A stretch of 64,000 nt of DNA from Mycolicibacterium confluentis (lineage in GTDB: Bacteria > Actinomycetota > Actinomycetes > Mycobacteriales > Mycobacteriaceae). This document shows, piece by piece, positions 55,725-64,000 of this stretch. The notes under the pieces were generated by a model. The model did no database searches, was not told the DNA's origin, and saw only the letters and a program-made list of their open reading frames with translations. The position numbers and the translations under genes were made by a program. The DNA lies in contig NZ_AP022612.1 in the NCBI RefSeq assembly GCF_010729895.1, positions 2,170,001-2,234,000 of the forward strand. Reading direction: 5' to 3'. Every line of letters starts with the position of its first letter. The stretch's first letter is position 1.

Positions 55725-55769
55725 GCAAAGCGCGCCGCGACCGCACCTCGGCGGGGAGTATTGACCCAC

Positions 55770-56252
55770 ATGGACGTCAAAGAGGTGCTGTTGCCCGGTG
55801 TGGGCCTGCGCTATGAGTTCGACAATTCCGATGGCGACCGAATCGGTGTGGTGGCCAAACGGACCGGAGACTTTGAGGTGGTCCTCTACGCCGCCGAGGA
55901 CCTGGACGTCGCGCACCCCCTGTTCCGGCTCACCAACGACGAGGCCGAGGCATTGGCGCAGATCCTCGGCGCACCCCGGATCGCCGAACGGTTCGCCGAC
56001 CTGACCCGCGAGGTGCCCGGGCTGAGTGCAGGACAGGCCGTGGTGCGGCCCGGCAGTCCGTTCGTCGACCGACCCCTGGGCGACACCGGGGCGAGAACCC
56101 GGACCGGGGCGTCGATCGTGGCCATCGTGCGCGACGACGAGGTGCTGCCCTCGCCGGGGCCCAAGGAGGTACTGCGCAGCGCCGACGTCCTGGTCGTGAT
56201 CGGCACCGACGACGGGATCGCCAGCGTCGAAGAGATCCTCGACAAAGGTTGA
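55770..56252 (+). CDS. khtT: KhtT-type regulatory subunit of a K+/H+ antiporter
   Basis: 160 residues. N-terminal domain with VKEVLLPGVGLRYEFDNSDGDRIGVVAKR; C-terminal TrkA-C/RCK-like domain TGASIVAIVRDDEVLPSPGPKEVLRSADVLVVIGTDDGI. Binds nucleotides or ions and gates the KhtU channel-like antiporter. ATG 55770 is chosen; a TTG at 55761 is too close to its ribosome site. KhtU starts 4 bases later. Confidence 0.88.
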   Translation: MDVKEVLLPGVGLRYEFDNSDGDRIGVVAKRTGDFEVVLYAAEDLDVAHPLFRLTNDEAEALAQILGAPRIAERFADLTREVPGLSAGQAVVRPGSPFVDRPLGDTGARTRTGASIVAIVRDDEVLPSPGPKEVLRSADVLVVIGTDDGIASVEEILDKG

Positions 56253-56256
56253 GGCC

Positions 56257-57438
56257 GTGCACGTCTCGGTGGCTCTGCTGCTCGAACTCGGGCTCATCCT
56301 CGTCGCGCTCACGCTGTTGGGCACGTTGGCCCGGCGCTTTGGGCTGTCACCGATTCCGCTCTACCTCATCGCGGGTCTCGCGCTCGGAGAGGGTGGTCTA
56401 TCCGTCCCCGCAGCCGCCGACTTCATCTCCTCAGGCGCCAGCATCGGCGTCGTCCTGCTGCTGCTGACCCTGGGGCTGGAGTTCTCGATCGCGGAGTTCG
56501 CCGCGAGCCTGCGTCGGCATCTGCCGTCGGCGTGGGTGGACCTGCTGCTCAACGCGACCCCGGGAGCCATCGCGGGTTGGCTGCTCGGGCTGAACGCGAT
56601 CGGCGTGCTGGCGATGGCGGGTATCACCTACATCTCATCCTCGGGAGTGGTGTCGAGGCTGCTCAGCGACCTGCGTCGACTTGGCAACCGGGAGACCCCG
56701 TCGGTGCTGTCGGTGCTGGTGCTCGAGGACTTCGCGATGGCGGCCTATCTGCCGCTGCTGACCGTGCTGGCCGCTGGGGGCACGTGGTTGCAGGCCGCGT
56801 TCGGCATGGCGATCGCGATGACCGCGCTGGCTGCCGCCTTCACGGTGTCCTACCGCTGGGGCCATCACGTGGGTCGCATGGTGTCCCATCCGGATTCCGA
56901 GCTGCTGCTGCTGCGAATCCTCGGGCTGACCCTGATCGTCGCCGCGCTCGCGGAGTGGGTGCATGCCTCGGCAGCCGTCGGTGCATTCCTGGTGGGCCTG
57001 ACCCTGACAGGGGAGACCGCCAAGCGGGCCCGCGACCTGCTTTCGCCGCTGCGGGACCTGTTCGCCGCGGTGTTCTTCCTCGCGATCGGGCTGTCGGTGG
57101 ATGCCTCACACCTGCTGCCGATGCTGCCGATCGCGGTCGTGCTGGCCGTCGTCACGGGCGCGACGAAGGTGTTGACGGGGATGTATGCCGCGCGTCGCGA
57201 GGGCGTAGGCAGGCAGGGGCAACTGCGCGCGGGCACGGTGCTGATCGTGCGCGGCGAGTTCTCCCTGGTGATCATCGGATTGGTCGGAGAGGCCATCGAG
57301 GTGGTGGAGTCCGTCGCGACCGCCTACGTCTTCGTGCTTGCGATCGCCGGTCCGCTGCTCACCAAGCTGGCCGGCGGCCGGGTCGTCGCGTCGCCCCGAT
57401 TCCCGGCTCGCCGAGAGTCGGGGCCGTACTCTGCCTGA
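56257..57438 (+). CDS. khtU: KhtU-type cation/proton antiporter
   Basis: 393 residues, monovalent cation:proton antiporter-2 (Kef) family with about twelve membrane helices: LLELGLILVALTLLGTLARRFGLSPIPLYLIAGLALGEGGL, FISSGASIGVVLLLLTLGLEFS, VHASAAVGAFLVGLTLTGETAKRARDLLSPLRDLFAAVFFLAIG. GTG start, 4 bases after khtT. With khtT it exports K+ in exchange for protons. The next gene starts 1 base after its stop. Confidence 0.88.
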   Translation: MHVSVALLLELGLILVALTLLGTLARRFGLSPIPLYLIAGLALGEGGLSVPAAADFISSGASIGVVLLLLTLGLEFSIAEFAASLRRHLPSAWVDLLLNATPGAIAGWLLGLNAIGVLAMAGITYISSSGVVSRLLSDLRRLGNRETPSVLSVLVLEDFAMAAYLPLLTVLAAGGTWLQAAFGMAIAMTALAAAFTVSYRWGHHVGRMVSHPDSELLLLRILGLTLIVAALAEWVHASAAVGAFLVGLTLTGETAKRARDLLSPLRDLFAAVFFLAIGLSVDASHLLPMLPIAVVLAVVTGATKVLTGMYAARREGVGRQGQLRAGTVLIVRGEFSLVIIGLVGEAIEVVESVATAYVFVLAIAGPLLTKLAGGRVVASPRFPARRESGPYSA

Positions 57439-57439
57439 C

Positions 57440-58855
57440 GTGGAAACCGTCTTCGATCGTCCCGTCGACCCGCAGTTGATCGACCGTGCCCTCACCGACT
57501 CCGCGTTCGGTTCGATGTGGCTGGACGGGTTGGGTGACACCAGGCCCGAGTTCCCCGCACTCGCGGGCCCGGTGAGCTGCGACCTGCTGGTGGTGGGCGG
57601 TGGGTACACCGGTCTGTGGACCGCACTGCACGCCGCTCAGCGAGACCCATCGGCCCGCGTGGTGCTGCTCGAGGCCGACCGAGTGGGCTGGGCCGCCTCG
57701 GGTCGCAACGGTGGATTCGTCGACGCCAGCCTCACCCACGGCGCTGAGAATGGCAGGTCGCGTTGGCCCGACGAACTGGACCGCCTCGACGAACTCGGCC
57801 TGGAGAACCTCGACGGTATGCAGGAGGAGATCGCGCGACTCGGCCTGGACGTGGAGTGGGAGCGCAGCGGGATGCTGACCGTGGCCACCGAGCCTCATCA
57901 GGTGGAGTGGCTCTCCGAGTCCGCCACCGAGGGAGGAGGCCAGTTTCTGGACCGTGAACAGGTTCGAGCCCAGGTGAATTCGCCGACCTATCTGGCGGGG
58001 CTGTTCGACCCCAAGACCTGTGCGATCGTCAACCCGGCCAAGTTGGCGGTCGAGTTGGCGCGAGCCTGCGCCGAGGCCGGTGTGCGAATCCACGAGCACA
58101 CCCCGGTGACGGGGCTGACCCGGGCGGGATCGGAGGTGCGGGTCAGGGCCGGTGCGCATGCCGTGATTGCTGCGCGCGTGGTGCTGGCCACCAACGTGTT
58201 CCCGAGCCTGCTGCGCCGCAACCGGTTCCACACCGTGCCCGTCTACGACTACGTGCTGGCCACGGAACCGTTGTCCGAGTCCCAGTTGGCGTCGATCGGC
58301 TGGGACGGCAGGCAGGGTGTGGGGGACAGCGCCAATCAGTTCCACTACTACCGACTCTCGGCGGACAACCGGATCGTGTGGGGCGGTTACGACGCGATCT
58401 ATCACTTCGGCCGGCGGGTCGATCCGTCCTATGAGCATCGGCCGGAGACCTATCGGCGCCTCGCGGCGCACTTCTTCCTGACGTTTCCGCAGTTGGAGGA
58501 CGTCCGCTTCACGCACCGGTGGGCTGGGGCCATCGACACCAACACGCGGTTCTGCGCGCACTGGGGCACGGCGTACAAGGGCAAGGTCGCCTACGTCAAC
58601 GGATTCACCGGACTCGGTGTCGCGGCGGCCCGATTCGCGGCCGACGTCTGCCTCGATCTGGTCGAGCACAGGAGGACTGCGCGTACTGAACTGGAGATGG
58701 TGCGGAGCAAGCCCCTTCCGTTTCCGCCCGAGCCGTTGGCGAGCGTGGGAATCCAGGCGACGCGGTGGTCACTCGATCGCGCCGATCACCAGGCTGGGCA
58801 CCGCAATGTCCTCCTTCGAACTCTCGATCGCCTCGGGCTCGGCTTCGATTCCTGA
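57440..58855 (+). CDS. FAD-dependent amine/amino-acid oxidase (DAO family)
   Basis: 471 residues from GTG 57440, right after khtU. FAD motif LLVVGGGYTGLWTALHAAQRDPSARVVLLEADRVGWAASGRNGGF; later NAVNGFTGLGVAAARFAADVC-type end (YVNGFTGLGVAAARFAADVCLDL). Resembles gamma-glutamylputrescine oxidase/glycine oxidase-like proteins (PuuB/OrdL). Substrate not assigned. The near-contiguous placement with khtTU suggests one operon. Confidence 0.87.
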   Translation: METVFDRPVDPQLIDRALTDSAFGSMWLDGLGDTRPEFPALAGPVSCDLLVVGGGYTGLWTALHAAQRDPSARVVLLEADRVGWAASGRNGGFVDASLTHGAENGRSRWPDELDRLDELGLENLDGMQEEIARLGLDVEWERSGMLTVATEPHQVEWLSESATEGGGQFLDREQVRAQVNSPTYLAGLFDPKTCAIVNPAKLAVELARACAEAGVRIHEHTPVTGLTRAGSEVRVRAGAHAVIAARVVLATNVFPSLLRRNRFHTVPVYDYVLATEPLSESQLASIGWDGRQGVGDSANQFHYYRLSADNRIVWGGYDAIYHFGRRVDPSYEHRPETYRRLAAHFFLTFPQLEDVRFTHRWAGAIDTNTRFCAHWGTAYKGKVAYVNGFTGLGVAAARFAADVCLDLVEHRRTARTELEMVRSKPLPFPPEPLASVGIQATRWSLDRADHQAGHRNVLLRTLDRLGLGFDS

Positions 58856-59006
58856 CGGGCATCGATCACGGTGACTCCAACCCTTCCGCAGCAAACAGAG
58901 CATGAGTAGGCTCAAAGTTGCCGACGACGGCGGTCGACCGATCGTGAGTCTTCGCGCGCAGGGCTGGCCCGAGGGTCAGGGACACCTTCTATGAAAGAGG
59001 TTGATC

Positions 59007-59615
59007 GTGGGAGACACGCTCACCGAAGGACAGAAGCTCGAGAAGGGTGGTGTGCTGACGTCGAACAACGGCGCGTACACGCTGACCCTCCAGGACGACG
59101 GGAACCTGGTTCTCGCCGCACGCGGCAACGCGGTCTGGGCGACGGCGACGAACGGCCAGGACGTCGTTCGTGCCGAGGTCCAGAAGGACGGTAATTTCGT
59201 CCTGTACACCTCGGATAAGCCGGTCTGGCACACCGACACCAAGGGCAAGAAGAATGTTCGCCTGGTGCTCCAGGACGACCGCAACCTGGTGCTGTACTCG
59301 GGAGACGACGCGGTGTGGTCGTCGAAGACCGACACCAGCGAGCCGCCGCCACCGGCCCCCGAGGCCACCCGGGAAGCTGCCCCCGAGCCTGAGGCCGCCG
59401 CTCCCGAGGTCGCACCGGCTGCCGTCGAGACGCCCCCGCCGCCCCCGCCGCCGGCTGCCCCGCGGACCTACACCGTGGTCTCCGGCGACACGCTGTGGGC
59501 TATCTCCGAGCGCTTCTACGGCGACGGCAGCAAATATCAGCGAATCGCTGATGCGAGTGGCGTCGCCAACCCGGACTTGATTCATCCGGGACAGGTGCTG
59601 ACCATTCCCGATTGA
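59007..59615 (+). CDS. Bulb-type lectin plus LysM protein
   Basis: 202 residues from GTG 59007 (GAAAGAGG upstream). Residues 1-110: bulb-type (mannose-binding) lectin repeats [36 protein letters not shown] and [18 protein letters not shown]. Then a Pro/Ala/Glu-rich linker. Residues ~153-200: LysM ([42 protein letters not shown]). Lectin binds mannose, LysM binds peptidoglycan. No signal peptide is visible, so export is unexplained. Similar lectin-LysM proteins are known in M. smegmatis (MSMEG_3662 type). A strong terminator follows. Confidence 0.88.
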   Translation: MGDTLTEGQKLEKGGVLTSNNGAYTLTLQDDGNLVLAARGNAVWATATNGQDVVRAEVQKDGNFVLYTSDKPVWHTDTKGKKNVRLVLQDDRNLVLYSGDDAVWSSKTDTSEPPPPAPEATREAAPEPEAAAPEVAPAAVETPPPPPPPAAPRTYTVVSGDTLWAISERFYGDGSKYQRIADASGVANPDLIHPGQVLTIPD

Positions 59616-59617
59616 TT

Positions 59618-59677
59618 CCCCGACACCGATGCGGCGGCCCGATCCCCAGTGGATCGGGCCGCCGTTGTCGTGTCGGG
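59618..59677 (+). terminator. Long nested hairpin terminator after the lectin-LysM gene
   Basis: Inner perfect 14-base stem (59632-59645 with 59651-59664, loop CCAGT) nested in an outer stem CCCGACAC (59618-59625) with GTGTCGGG (59670-59677). It begins 2 bases after the lectin-LysM stop codon. Confidence 0.88.
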
Positions 59678-59812
59678 AACAAGGGCCAGAAATCGCGCGT
59701 ACCTGTTTTTCGGAAAACGGTAACGAACTGATCTCTATTCGCCGATAACTGTGTAACGCATGGATCTGGCCGGGGCCTCCACACCACGGTCACCTAGTGA
59801 TCGGAGCTGCCG

Positions 59813-60517
59813 GTGCGCGGTCTGAGGATGAGGTCAATGGCAACGGTGTGCTCCGCCGTGGCGTCGGCGGTCGGCGCGCTTCTTCTGGCGACGCCGGCCG
59901 TACCGGCCGCCGCTGCTCCGGTCCTGGTGCATCCCGGCATGGAGATCCGGCACGCGGCCAATGTCTGCACTCTCGGTTATGTCGATCCTGTTCTGCGCGT
60001 GGCCTTCACCGCCGGACACTGCCGCGGCGAGGGGCCGGTGACGGACGCGAGCGGCGCAGCGATCGGCAACCTGGCGGCGTACCGCGACAACACGCCCAAC
60101 GGCGCCACTGTGCGCACCGAGGATCTGATCGCCGACTACGGCGCCATCGTGTTGAACGATGACGTCGCGGTCAACAACATCCTTCCCCGCGGGCTGGCCC
60201 TGGAGTCCGAGCCGGGCCGGGTGCCTGCGCAGGGCCAGGCGATCTGCCACTTCGGCATCATCACGGGCGAGAGCTGCGGGACGGTCGAGCGGGTCAACAA
60301 CGGTTGGTTCACCATGGCCAACGGCGTCGTGAGCCAGAAGGGCGACTCGGGCGGCCCAGTCTATGTTCTCGACGGTAACCGCGCGGTGATGGTCGGCATC
60401 TTCAACAGCACATGGGGCGGGTTCCCGGCGGCGGTGTCGTGGGAGTCCACGTCCGGTCAGGTCAGCGAAGACGTCGGCGTCGTGAACACTGCGTCGTTCA
60501 TCCGTCCGGCCGCCTGA
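59813..60517 (+). CDS. Secreted trypsin-fold serine protease-like protein, Rv1815-like
   Basis: 234 residues. Signal peptide ending near residue 35 (PAVPAAAA). Trypsin-fold triad: His69 in TAGHC, Asp108 in DLIADYG, Ser179 in GDSGGPV; four Cys (52/70, 145/155) for two disulfides. A complete triad suggests an active protease, though M. tuberculosis Rv1815 itself is little studied. GTG start 59813 with GGAG upstream. It is convergent with the nitroreductase gene. Confidence 0.88.
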   Translation: MRGLRMRSMATVCSAVASAVGALLLATPAVPAAAAPVLVHPGMEIRHAANVCTLGYVDPVLRVAFTAGHCRGEGPVTDASGAAIGNLAAYRDNTPNGATVRTEDLIADYGAIVLNDDVAVNNILPRGLALESEPGRVPAQGQAICHFGIITGESCGTVERVNNGWFTMANGVVSQKGDSGGPVYVLDGNRAVMVGIFNSTWGGFPAAVSWESTSGQVSEDVGVVNTASFIRPAA

Positions 60518-60524
60518 GGCTGCG

Positions 60525-60965
60525 TCAGCTCGCGAGCGCGAAGACTGGGATGTCCGGGGCCGCGGCACGCAACTGCCGGTCGTCGGAATCCGGTGTCAGG
60601 CCCGCGATGTGGCCTTTGACCTCCCAGTACCACCGCTGAAGGTAGCGCCTGAGGACGTCGGGCTTGGCGTCGTCATCGAGTTCGACGATCGCGCGGGTCC
60701 GGCGATGCCAGCGCGGCCCGATCTCCACCCACCCGGCGGCCCGCGCATTGCGGACCCACTGAGTGTGGCCGCGTGGGGAGACGACGTAGTCGACGCCGTC
60801 GATGGACAGCAGATTGACCACGACGCTGCGCATCCTGCCGCTCTTGCGGCCGCGGATTCGCAGCGCGCGGGTGCCGGCAATGCTGACGCCGGCCTCAGCG
60901 AGCCAGCGCAGGACGTTGTTGCCCGTCCGTGCCGCCAATCCCGGTGCCTCATATCGAGTGGGCAT
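60525..60965 (-). CDS. F420-dependent nitroreductase-like (DDN family)
   Basis: 146 residues, FDOR-A split-barrel: NNVLRWLAEAGVSIAG, ALRIRGRKSGRMRSVVVNLLSIDGVDYVVSPRGHTQWVRNARAAGWVEI, the F420 site. DDN (Rv3547) members reduce quinones and activate nitroimidazole drugs. Start 60965 has a strong AAAGGAGG. It is divergent from the TetR gene; the intergenic region has two matching operators (60981, 61030), suggesting repression by that TetR. Confidence 0.9.
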   Translation of the reverse strand: MPTRYEAPGLAARTGNNVLRWLAEAGVSIAGTRALRIRGRKSGRMRSVVVNLLSIDGVDYVVSPRGHTQWVRNARAAGWVEIGPRWHRRTRAIVELDDDAKPDVLRRYLQRWYWEVKGHIAGLTPDSDDRQLRAAAPDIPVFALAS

Positions 60966-60980
60966 CTCGTCCTCCTTTGT

Positions 60981-60991
60981 GAGCACTGCTC
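60981..60991. promoter_or_regulatory. TetR operator, proximal to the nitroreductase
   Basis: GAGCA-C-TGCTC, 5-base inverted repeat with 1-base spacer, 15 bases before the nitroreductase start. It matches the site at 61031. Confidence 0.7.
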
Positions 60992-61029
60992 TCCTTTTTT
61001 CAGGGTGTCACGTCGTGGTCGCAAATTCA

Positions 61030-61042
61030 AGAGCAGTGCTCT
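61030..61042. promoter_or_regulatory. TetR operator, proximal to the TetR gene
   Basis: AGAGCA-G-TGCTCT, a perfect 13-base palindrome, 24 bases before the TetR start. Its core GAGCANTGCTC is shared with 60981-60991; the centres are 50 bases apart. Confidence 0.72.
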
Positions 61043-61065
61043 CGCTGTGTGACACACTGGTGCCC

Positions 61066-61752
61066 GTGGGCAAGCGAGCCGAGACGCGTGAACGGATCGA
61101 GGCGCAGGTCATCGAGATCGGGCGGCAGCATTTGGCGACCTGCGGGGCGGCCGGGCTGTCACTGCGCGCGGTGGCCCGCGAGTTGGGGATGGTGTCCTCG
61201 GCGGTCTACCGCTACGTCGCCAACCGCGACGAACTGTTGACCCTGTTGCTCGTCGACGCCTACACCGAACTCGCCGACGCGGTCGACGGCGCCCGCGGCC
61301 GGATCGAAGGCGGCGCGTGGGACCGGCAGGTCATGGAGATTGCGCACGCGGTGCGCCGGTGGGCGGTGGAGCACCCGGAGCGCTGGGCGCTGCTGTACGG
61401 CAGTCCCGTGCCCGGGTACCACGCGCCGCGCGACGTCACCGTCGCGCCAGGCACCCGCGTCGCTCGCGCGCTGTTCGAGGCGATCGGGGCAGGGGTGGCC
61501 GCCGGTGCCGTTGCTGATACGGACGTCGTTGTTGCGCAGACCGTCTCGGCCGACTTCCGCCGAGTCTGCGAGGAGTTCGACGTCGCCGCCGGAGACGCCG
61601 CGGTGGCGCGGGGTTTCGTGCTGTGGGCCGCCTTGATCGGGGCAGTCAGCCTTGAGGTGTTCGGACAGTACGGCGCCGACACGCTGACCGATCCCGCCGA
61701 GGTCTTCGACCTTCAACTGCGGATGGTGCTGGACTCGTTCGTCGCGGAATAG
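61066..61752 (+). CDS. TetR-family regulator, Rv1816 type
   Basis: 228 residues from GTG 61066 (or 61060). HTH: VGKRAETRERIEAQVIEIGRQHLATCGAAGLSLRAVARELGMVSSAVYRYVANRDELLTLLLVDAY. Ligand domain with RWAVEHPERWALLYGSPVPGYHAPRDVT and SLEVFGQYGADTLTDP, which closely matches M. tuberculosis Rv1816. It is divergent from the nitroreductase gene, with two GAGCANTGCTC operators between; likely a repressor of both. Effector unknown. Confidence 0.9.
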   Translation: MGKRAETRERIEAQVIEIGRQHLATCGAAGLSLRAVARELGMVSSAVYRYVANRDELLTLLLVDAYTELADAVDGARGRIEGGAWDRQVMEIAHAVRRWAVEHPERWALLYGSPVPGYHAPRDVTVAPGTRVARALFEAIGAGVAAGAVADTDVVVAQTVSADFRRVCEEFDVAAGDAAVARGFVLWAALIGAVSLEVFGQYGADTLTDPAEVFDLQLRMVLDSFVAE

Positions 61753-61843
61753 AACGTGTTCTGATCGCAACGCCGATGCCGATCGTCCCAGTTGCCGGGT
61801 TGTTTCTAGGCGCGCCGAGGGCTCTGGGCTATCCTTCGACGTG

Positions 61844-62344
61844 ATGAGCACTAGTGTCCGGACGCCTGTCCAGATCGCGTGGGTGACGCGTGACCTCGAC
61901 GCGACGGAGACCGCACTGACCGCACTGCTGGGCGCCCGCAAGTGGGTCCGCATGCCCGACGTGCACTTCGGTCCGGAATCCTGCACGTACCGCGGCGCCC
62001 CGGCCGACTACGTCGCCGACATCTCGCTCAGCTACGTCGGCGACATGCAGGTTGAACTCATCCGACCGGTCCGCGGCGACAACATCTACGACGACTTCCT
62101 GCGCGCAGGCGGCACGGGACTGCACCATATCTGCATCACCGCAGACGACCCCGTGGCGTTCGCCGCGGCCCTGGCCCAGGCTGAGGCCGAGGGTGCCGAG
62201 GTCGTGACGCGTGGTGTCATGCCCGGTGGCATGGAATTCGCCTACGTCAGCGCGCCGGACGCCGGCGTGCCCTACATCGAGATCGCCTACATCCCAGACG
62301 AGATCAAGTCCTTCTTCGACTACATCAAGCAGGAGCAAGTGTGA
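61844..62344 (+). CDS. VOC-family protein (glyoxalase/methylmalonyl-CoA epimerase-like)
   Basis: 166 residues from ATG 61844 (GTG 61841 also possible). Features: VQIAWVTRDLDATETALTALLGARKWVRMPDVHFG, LSYVGDMQVELIRP, GTGLHHICITADDPVAFAAALAQAEAEGAEVV, with His and Glu metal ligands of the two VOC modules. Resembles lactoylglutathione lyase-like proteins. The last codon overlaps the start of the flavoprotein (GTGA), so they form one operon. Confidence 0.87.
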   Translation: MSTSVRTPVQIAWVTRDLDATETALTALLGARKWVRMPDVHFGPESCTYRGAPADYVADISLSYVGDMQVELIRPVRGDNIYDDFLRAGGTGLHHICITADDPVAFAAALAQAEAEGAEVVTRGVMPGGMEFAYVSAPDAGVPYIEIAYIPDEIKSFFDYIKQEQV

Positions 62345-63828
62345 GTAACGAGATCCCGGCAACCCGCAACGCCAGCACCGTCGAACAGTGGTCCGACGAC
62401 GTCGACGTCGTGGTGATCGGCTTTGGAATCGCCGGCGGATGCGCCGCGGTCAGTGCCGCGTCGGCCGGGGCGAACGTCCTGGTGCTCGAACGCGCGGCGG
62501 CGGCAGGGGGAACCACGTCGATGGCGGGCGGGCACTTCTACCTCGGCGGAGGCACCGCCGTGCAGCAGGCCACGGGGCATGACGACACTTCCGAGGAGAT
62601 GTACAAATACCTCGTCGCCGTGGCCCACGAACCCGACCACGAGAAGATCCGCGCCTACTGCGAGGGAAGCGTCGAACACTTCAACTGGTTGGAGGACTTG
62701 GGCTTTCAGTTCGAGCGCAGCTTCTATCCCGGCAAGGTCGTCGTCCCGCCCGGCACCGAAGGGTTGTCCTACACGGGCAACGAGAAGGTGTGGCCCTTCG
62801 ATGAGCAGGCCAAGCCCGCACCGCGCGGGCACTCCGTGCCGGTCCCCGGTGAACTCGGCGGCGCGGCGATGGTGATCGACCTTCTGCTCAAGCGCGCCGA
62901 CTCACTCGGTGTGCAAATGCGCTACGAGACCGGCGTGACCGGCCTGATCGTCGACGACGAGGGCGCGGTGGTCGGGGTCAGTTGGAAGCACTTCGGCGAG
63001 ACCGGCGCGGTCAAGGCGAAATCCGTCGTCATCGCCGCGGGCGGATTCGCCATGAATCCTGAGATGGTCGCCGAGCACACCCCGGCACTGGGCCAGGAGC
63101 GAAAGACCAAGCACCACGGCAGCGTTGCGCCTTACATCCTGGGCAACCCCAACGACGACGGCCTCGGCATCCGGATGGGGGTGTCGGCCGGTGGCGTGGC
63201 CAAGAACCTCGACGGCCTGTTCATCACGGCCGCGGCGTACCCGCCGGAGATCCTGCTCACCGGCGTGATCGTCAACAAGGATGGTCAGCGGTTCGTCGCC
63301 GAGGACTCCTATCACTCCCGGACCTCGGCCTTCGTTCTCGAACAGCCCGATCAGATCGCTTACCTGATCGTCGACGAGGCGCACATGCAGATGCCCGAGA
63401 TGCCGTTGATCAAGTTCATCGACGGTTGGGAGACGGTCGCGGAAATGGAAGCGGCCCTTGATATTCCGCCGGGCAACCTGGCAGCCACGCTGGACCGCTA
63501 CAACCGCAACGCGGCCGAGGGGCACGATCCCGACTTCCACAAGAAGCCCGACTACGTCGCCGCACAGGATCAGGGTCCGTGGGCCGCGTTCGACTTGTCG
63601 CTGGGCCGCGCCATGTACTCGGGATTCACGATGGGCGGGCTGGCAGTGTCACTCGACGGCGAGGTGCTGCGCGAAGACGGAACACCCGTCGCGGGTCTGT
63701 ACGCCGCGGGCGCATGCGCGTCGAACATCGCCGAGGACGGCAAGAACTACTCGAGCGGCACGCAATTGGGCGAGGGCTCGTTCTTCGGTCGCCGCGCCGG
63801 AGTGCATGCGGCGACCCGCACCCGCTAG
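62341..63828 (+). CDS. FAD-binding flavoprotein (3-oxosteroid dehydrogenase/fumarate reductase-like), Rv1817 type
   Basis: 495 residues from GTG 62341. FAD fold [49 protein letters not shown]; later [69 protein letters not shown], the second FAD-contact block of the KSTD/FRD family. Resembles Rv1817. Likely oxidises a steroid-like or unsaturated substrate. Operon with the upstream VOC gene; converges with the ABC transporter gene, sharing CTAG. Confidence 0.88.
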   Translation: MSNEIPATRNASTVEQWSDDVDVVVIGFGIAGGCAAVSAASAGANVLVLERAAAAGGTTSMAGGHFYLGGGTAVQQATGHDDTSEEMYKYLVAVAHEPDHEKIRAYCEGSVEHFNWLEDLGFQFERSFYPGKVVVPPGTEGLSYTGNEKVWPFDEQAKPAPRGHSVPVPGELGGAAMVIDLLLKRADSLGVQMRYETGVTGLIVDDEGAVVGVSWKHFGETGAVKAKSVVIAAGGFAMNPEMVAEHTPALGQERKTKHHGSVAPYILGNPNDDGLGIRMGVSAGGVAKNLDGLFITAAAYPPEILLTGVIVNKDGQRFVAEDSYHSRTSAFVLEQPDQIAYLIVDEAHMQMPEMPLIKFIDGWETVAEMEAALDIPPGNLAATLDRYNRNAAEGHDPDFHKKPDYVAAQDQGPWAAFDLSLGRAMYSGFTMGGLAVSLDGEVLREDGTPVAGLYAAGACASNIAEDGKNYSSGTQLGEGSFFGRRAGVHAATRTR

Positions 63829-64000
63829 GCGGGCGCAGTCGCCTCCTCGCACGGGGCCAGCCGCCACTCGCCACCGCCGAGCAGCTCAAGACGCTGCTCA
63901 TGGTGCTGCCCCACGGTCGACCGGTGCGCCACACTGACCAGGATCGTGTCGGGCAGTTCGGTGCGCACCAGTTGGTAGAGCATGTGCTCGAGGCCCTCGT
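63825..64000 (-). CDS. bacA: ABC transporter C-terminal fragment, BacA/Rv1819c-like (gene truncated by window)
   Basis: Only the last ~58 codons are in the window, reading from 64000 towards the stop at 63827-63825: [50 protein letters not shown]. This is the end of the nucleotide-binding domain, including the H-loop His in VAHRS, of the SbmA/BacA-like exporter-fold family. In M. tuberculosis Rv1819c imports vitamin B12 and peptides. It overlaps the convergent flavoprotein by 4 bases. The symbol rests on synteny and this short stretch only. Confidence 0.7.
   Translation of the reverse strand, partial: EGLEHMLYQLVRTELPDTILVSVAHRSTVGQHHEQRLELLGGGEWRLAPCEEATAPA

Overview
The window reads as chromosomal DNA of a fast-growing, environmental-type mycobacterium (Mycolicibacterium-like). 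The basis is very high GC with many GTG starts, plus mycobacterial signature genes: an HspX-type alpha-crystallin, a DUF1876 protein close to Rv1738, long-form isocitrate lyase (ICL2), monomeric NADP-isocitrate dehydrogenase (icd2), a 13E12/DUF222 HNH protein, an Rv0203-type hemophore, F420-type oxidoreductases, and a right end matching the M. tuberculosis order Rv1815-Rv1816-Rv1817-Rv1819c. Ortholog names are from memory of the families; no search was run. I see no rRNA, tRNA, CRISPR array, prophage or insertion sequence.

Layout. 1-7.8 kb is a hypoxia/redox patch: a metal P-type ATPase fused to a hemerythrin domain, hspX, a pyridoxamine-oxidase-fold protein, an MgtA-type ATPase and an Rv1738-like protein. 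Three sites resemble the DosR dormancy box, each placed to serve one or more of these genes. 7.9-12 kb holds a PIF1-like helicase with a BRCT tail, a collapsed amine-oxidase pseudogene, a VOC protein and a phosphotransferase. 12-17.7 kb is a three-gene SMC-type operon (jetABC/mksFEB) with no nuclease gene (jetD/mksG) beside it. 17.9-31.7 kb is mainly core metabolism (icd2, an acyltransferase, a zinc alcohol dehydrogenase, tex, ICL2) and ends with a DUF222 HNH gene whose start sits directly behind a perfect mycobacterial SOS box. Tandem repeats follow icd2.

32-45 kb is a catabolic region. It has a molybdenum hydroxylase (FAD, 2Fe-2S and Mo subunits plus a CoxG protein) whose subunits are split over two convergent transcripts, followed by an aldehyde dehydrogenase, an NTF2-like protein, a TetR regulator, an F420-type LLM oxidoreductase, an SDR and an aldo/keto reductase. 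Three promoter regions of this second group carry the same inverted repeat, CTCTA-N6-TAGAG. This suggests a single local regulon under the TetR protein and is the most distinctive regulatory signal in the window.

45-64 kb contains envelope and transport genes: a DUF2993 protein, a single-PASTA secreted protein, a Ser/Thr kinase with an extracellular domain, malQ, an MFS transporter, a paired SMR transporter, a carboxylesterase, a sterol-desaturase-family protein, a KhtTU-type K+/H+ antiporter, an FAD oxidoreductase and a lectin-LysM protein. The last block has a secreted trypsin-fold protein, an F420 nitroreductase divergent from a TetR gene with two near-identical operators between them, a VOC protein overlapping a flavoprotein, and the 3' end of a BacA-like ABC transporter.
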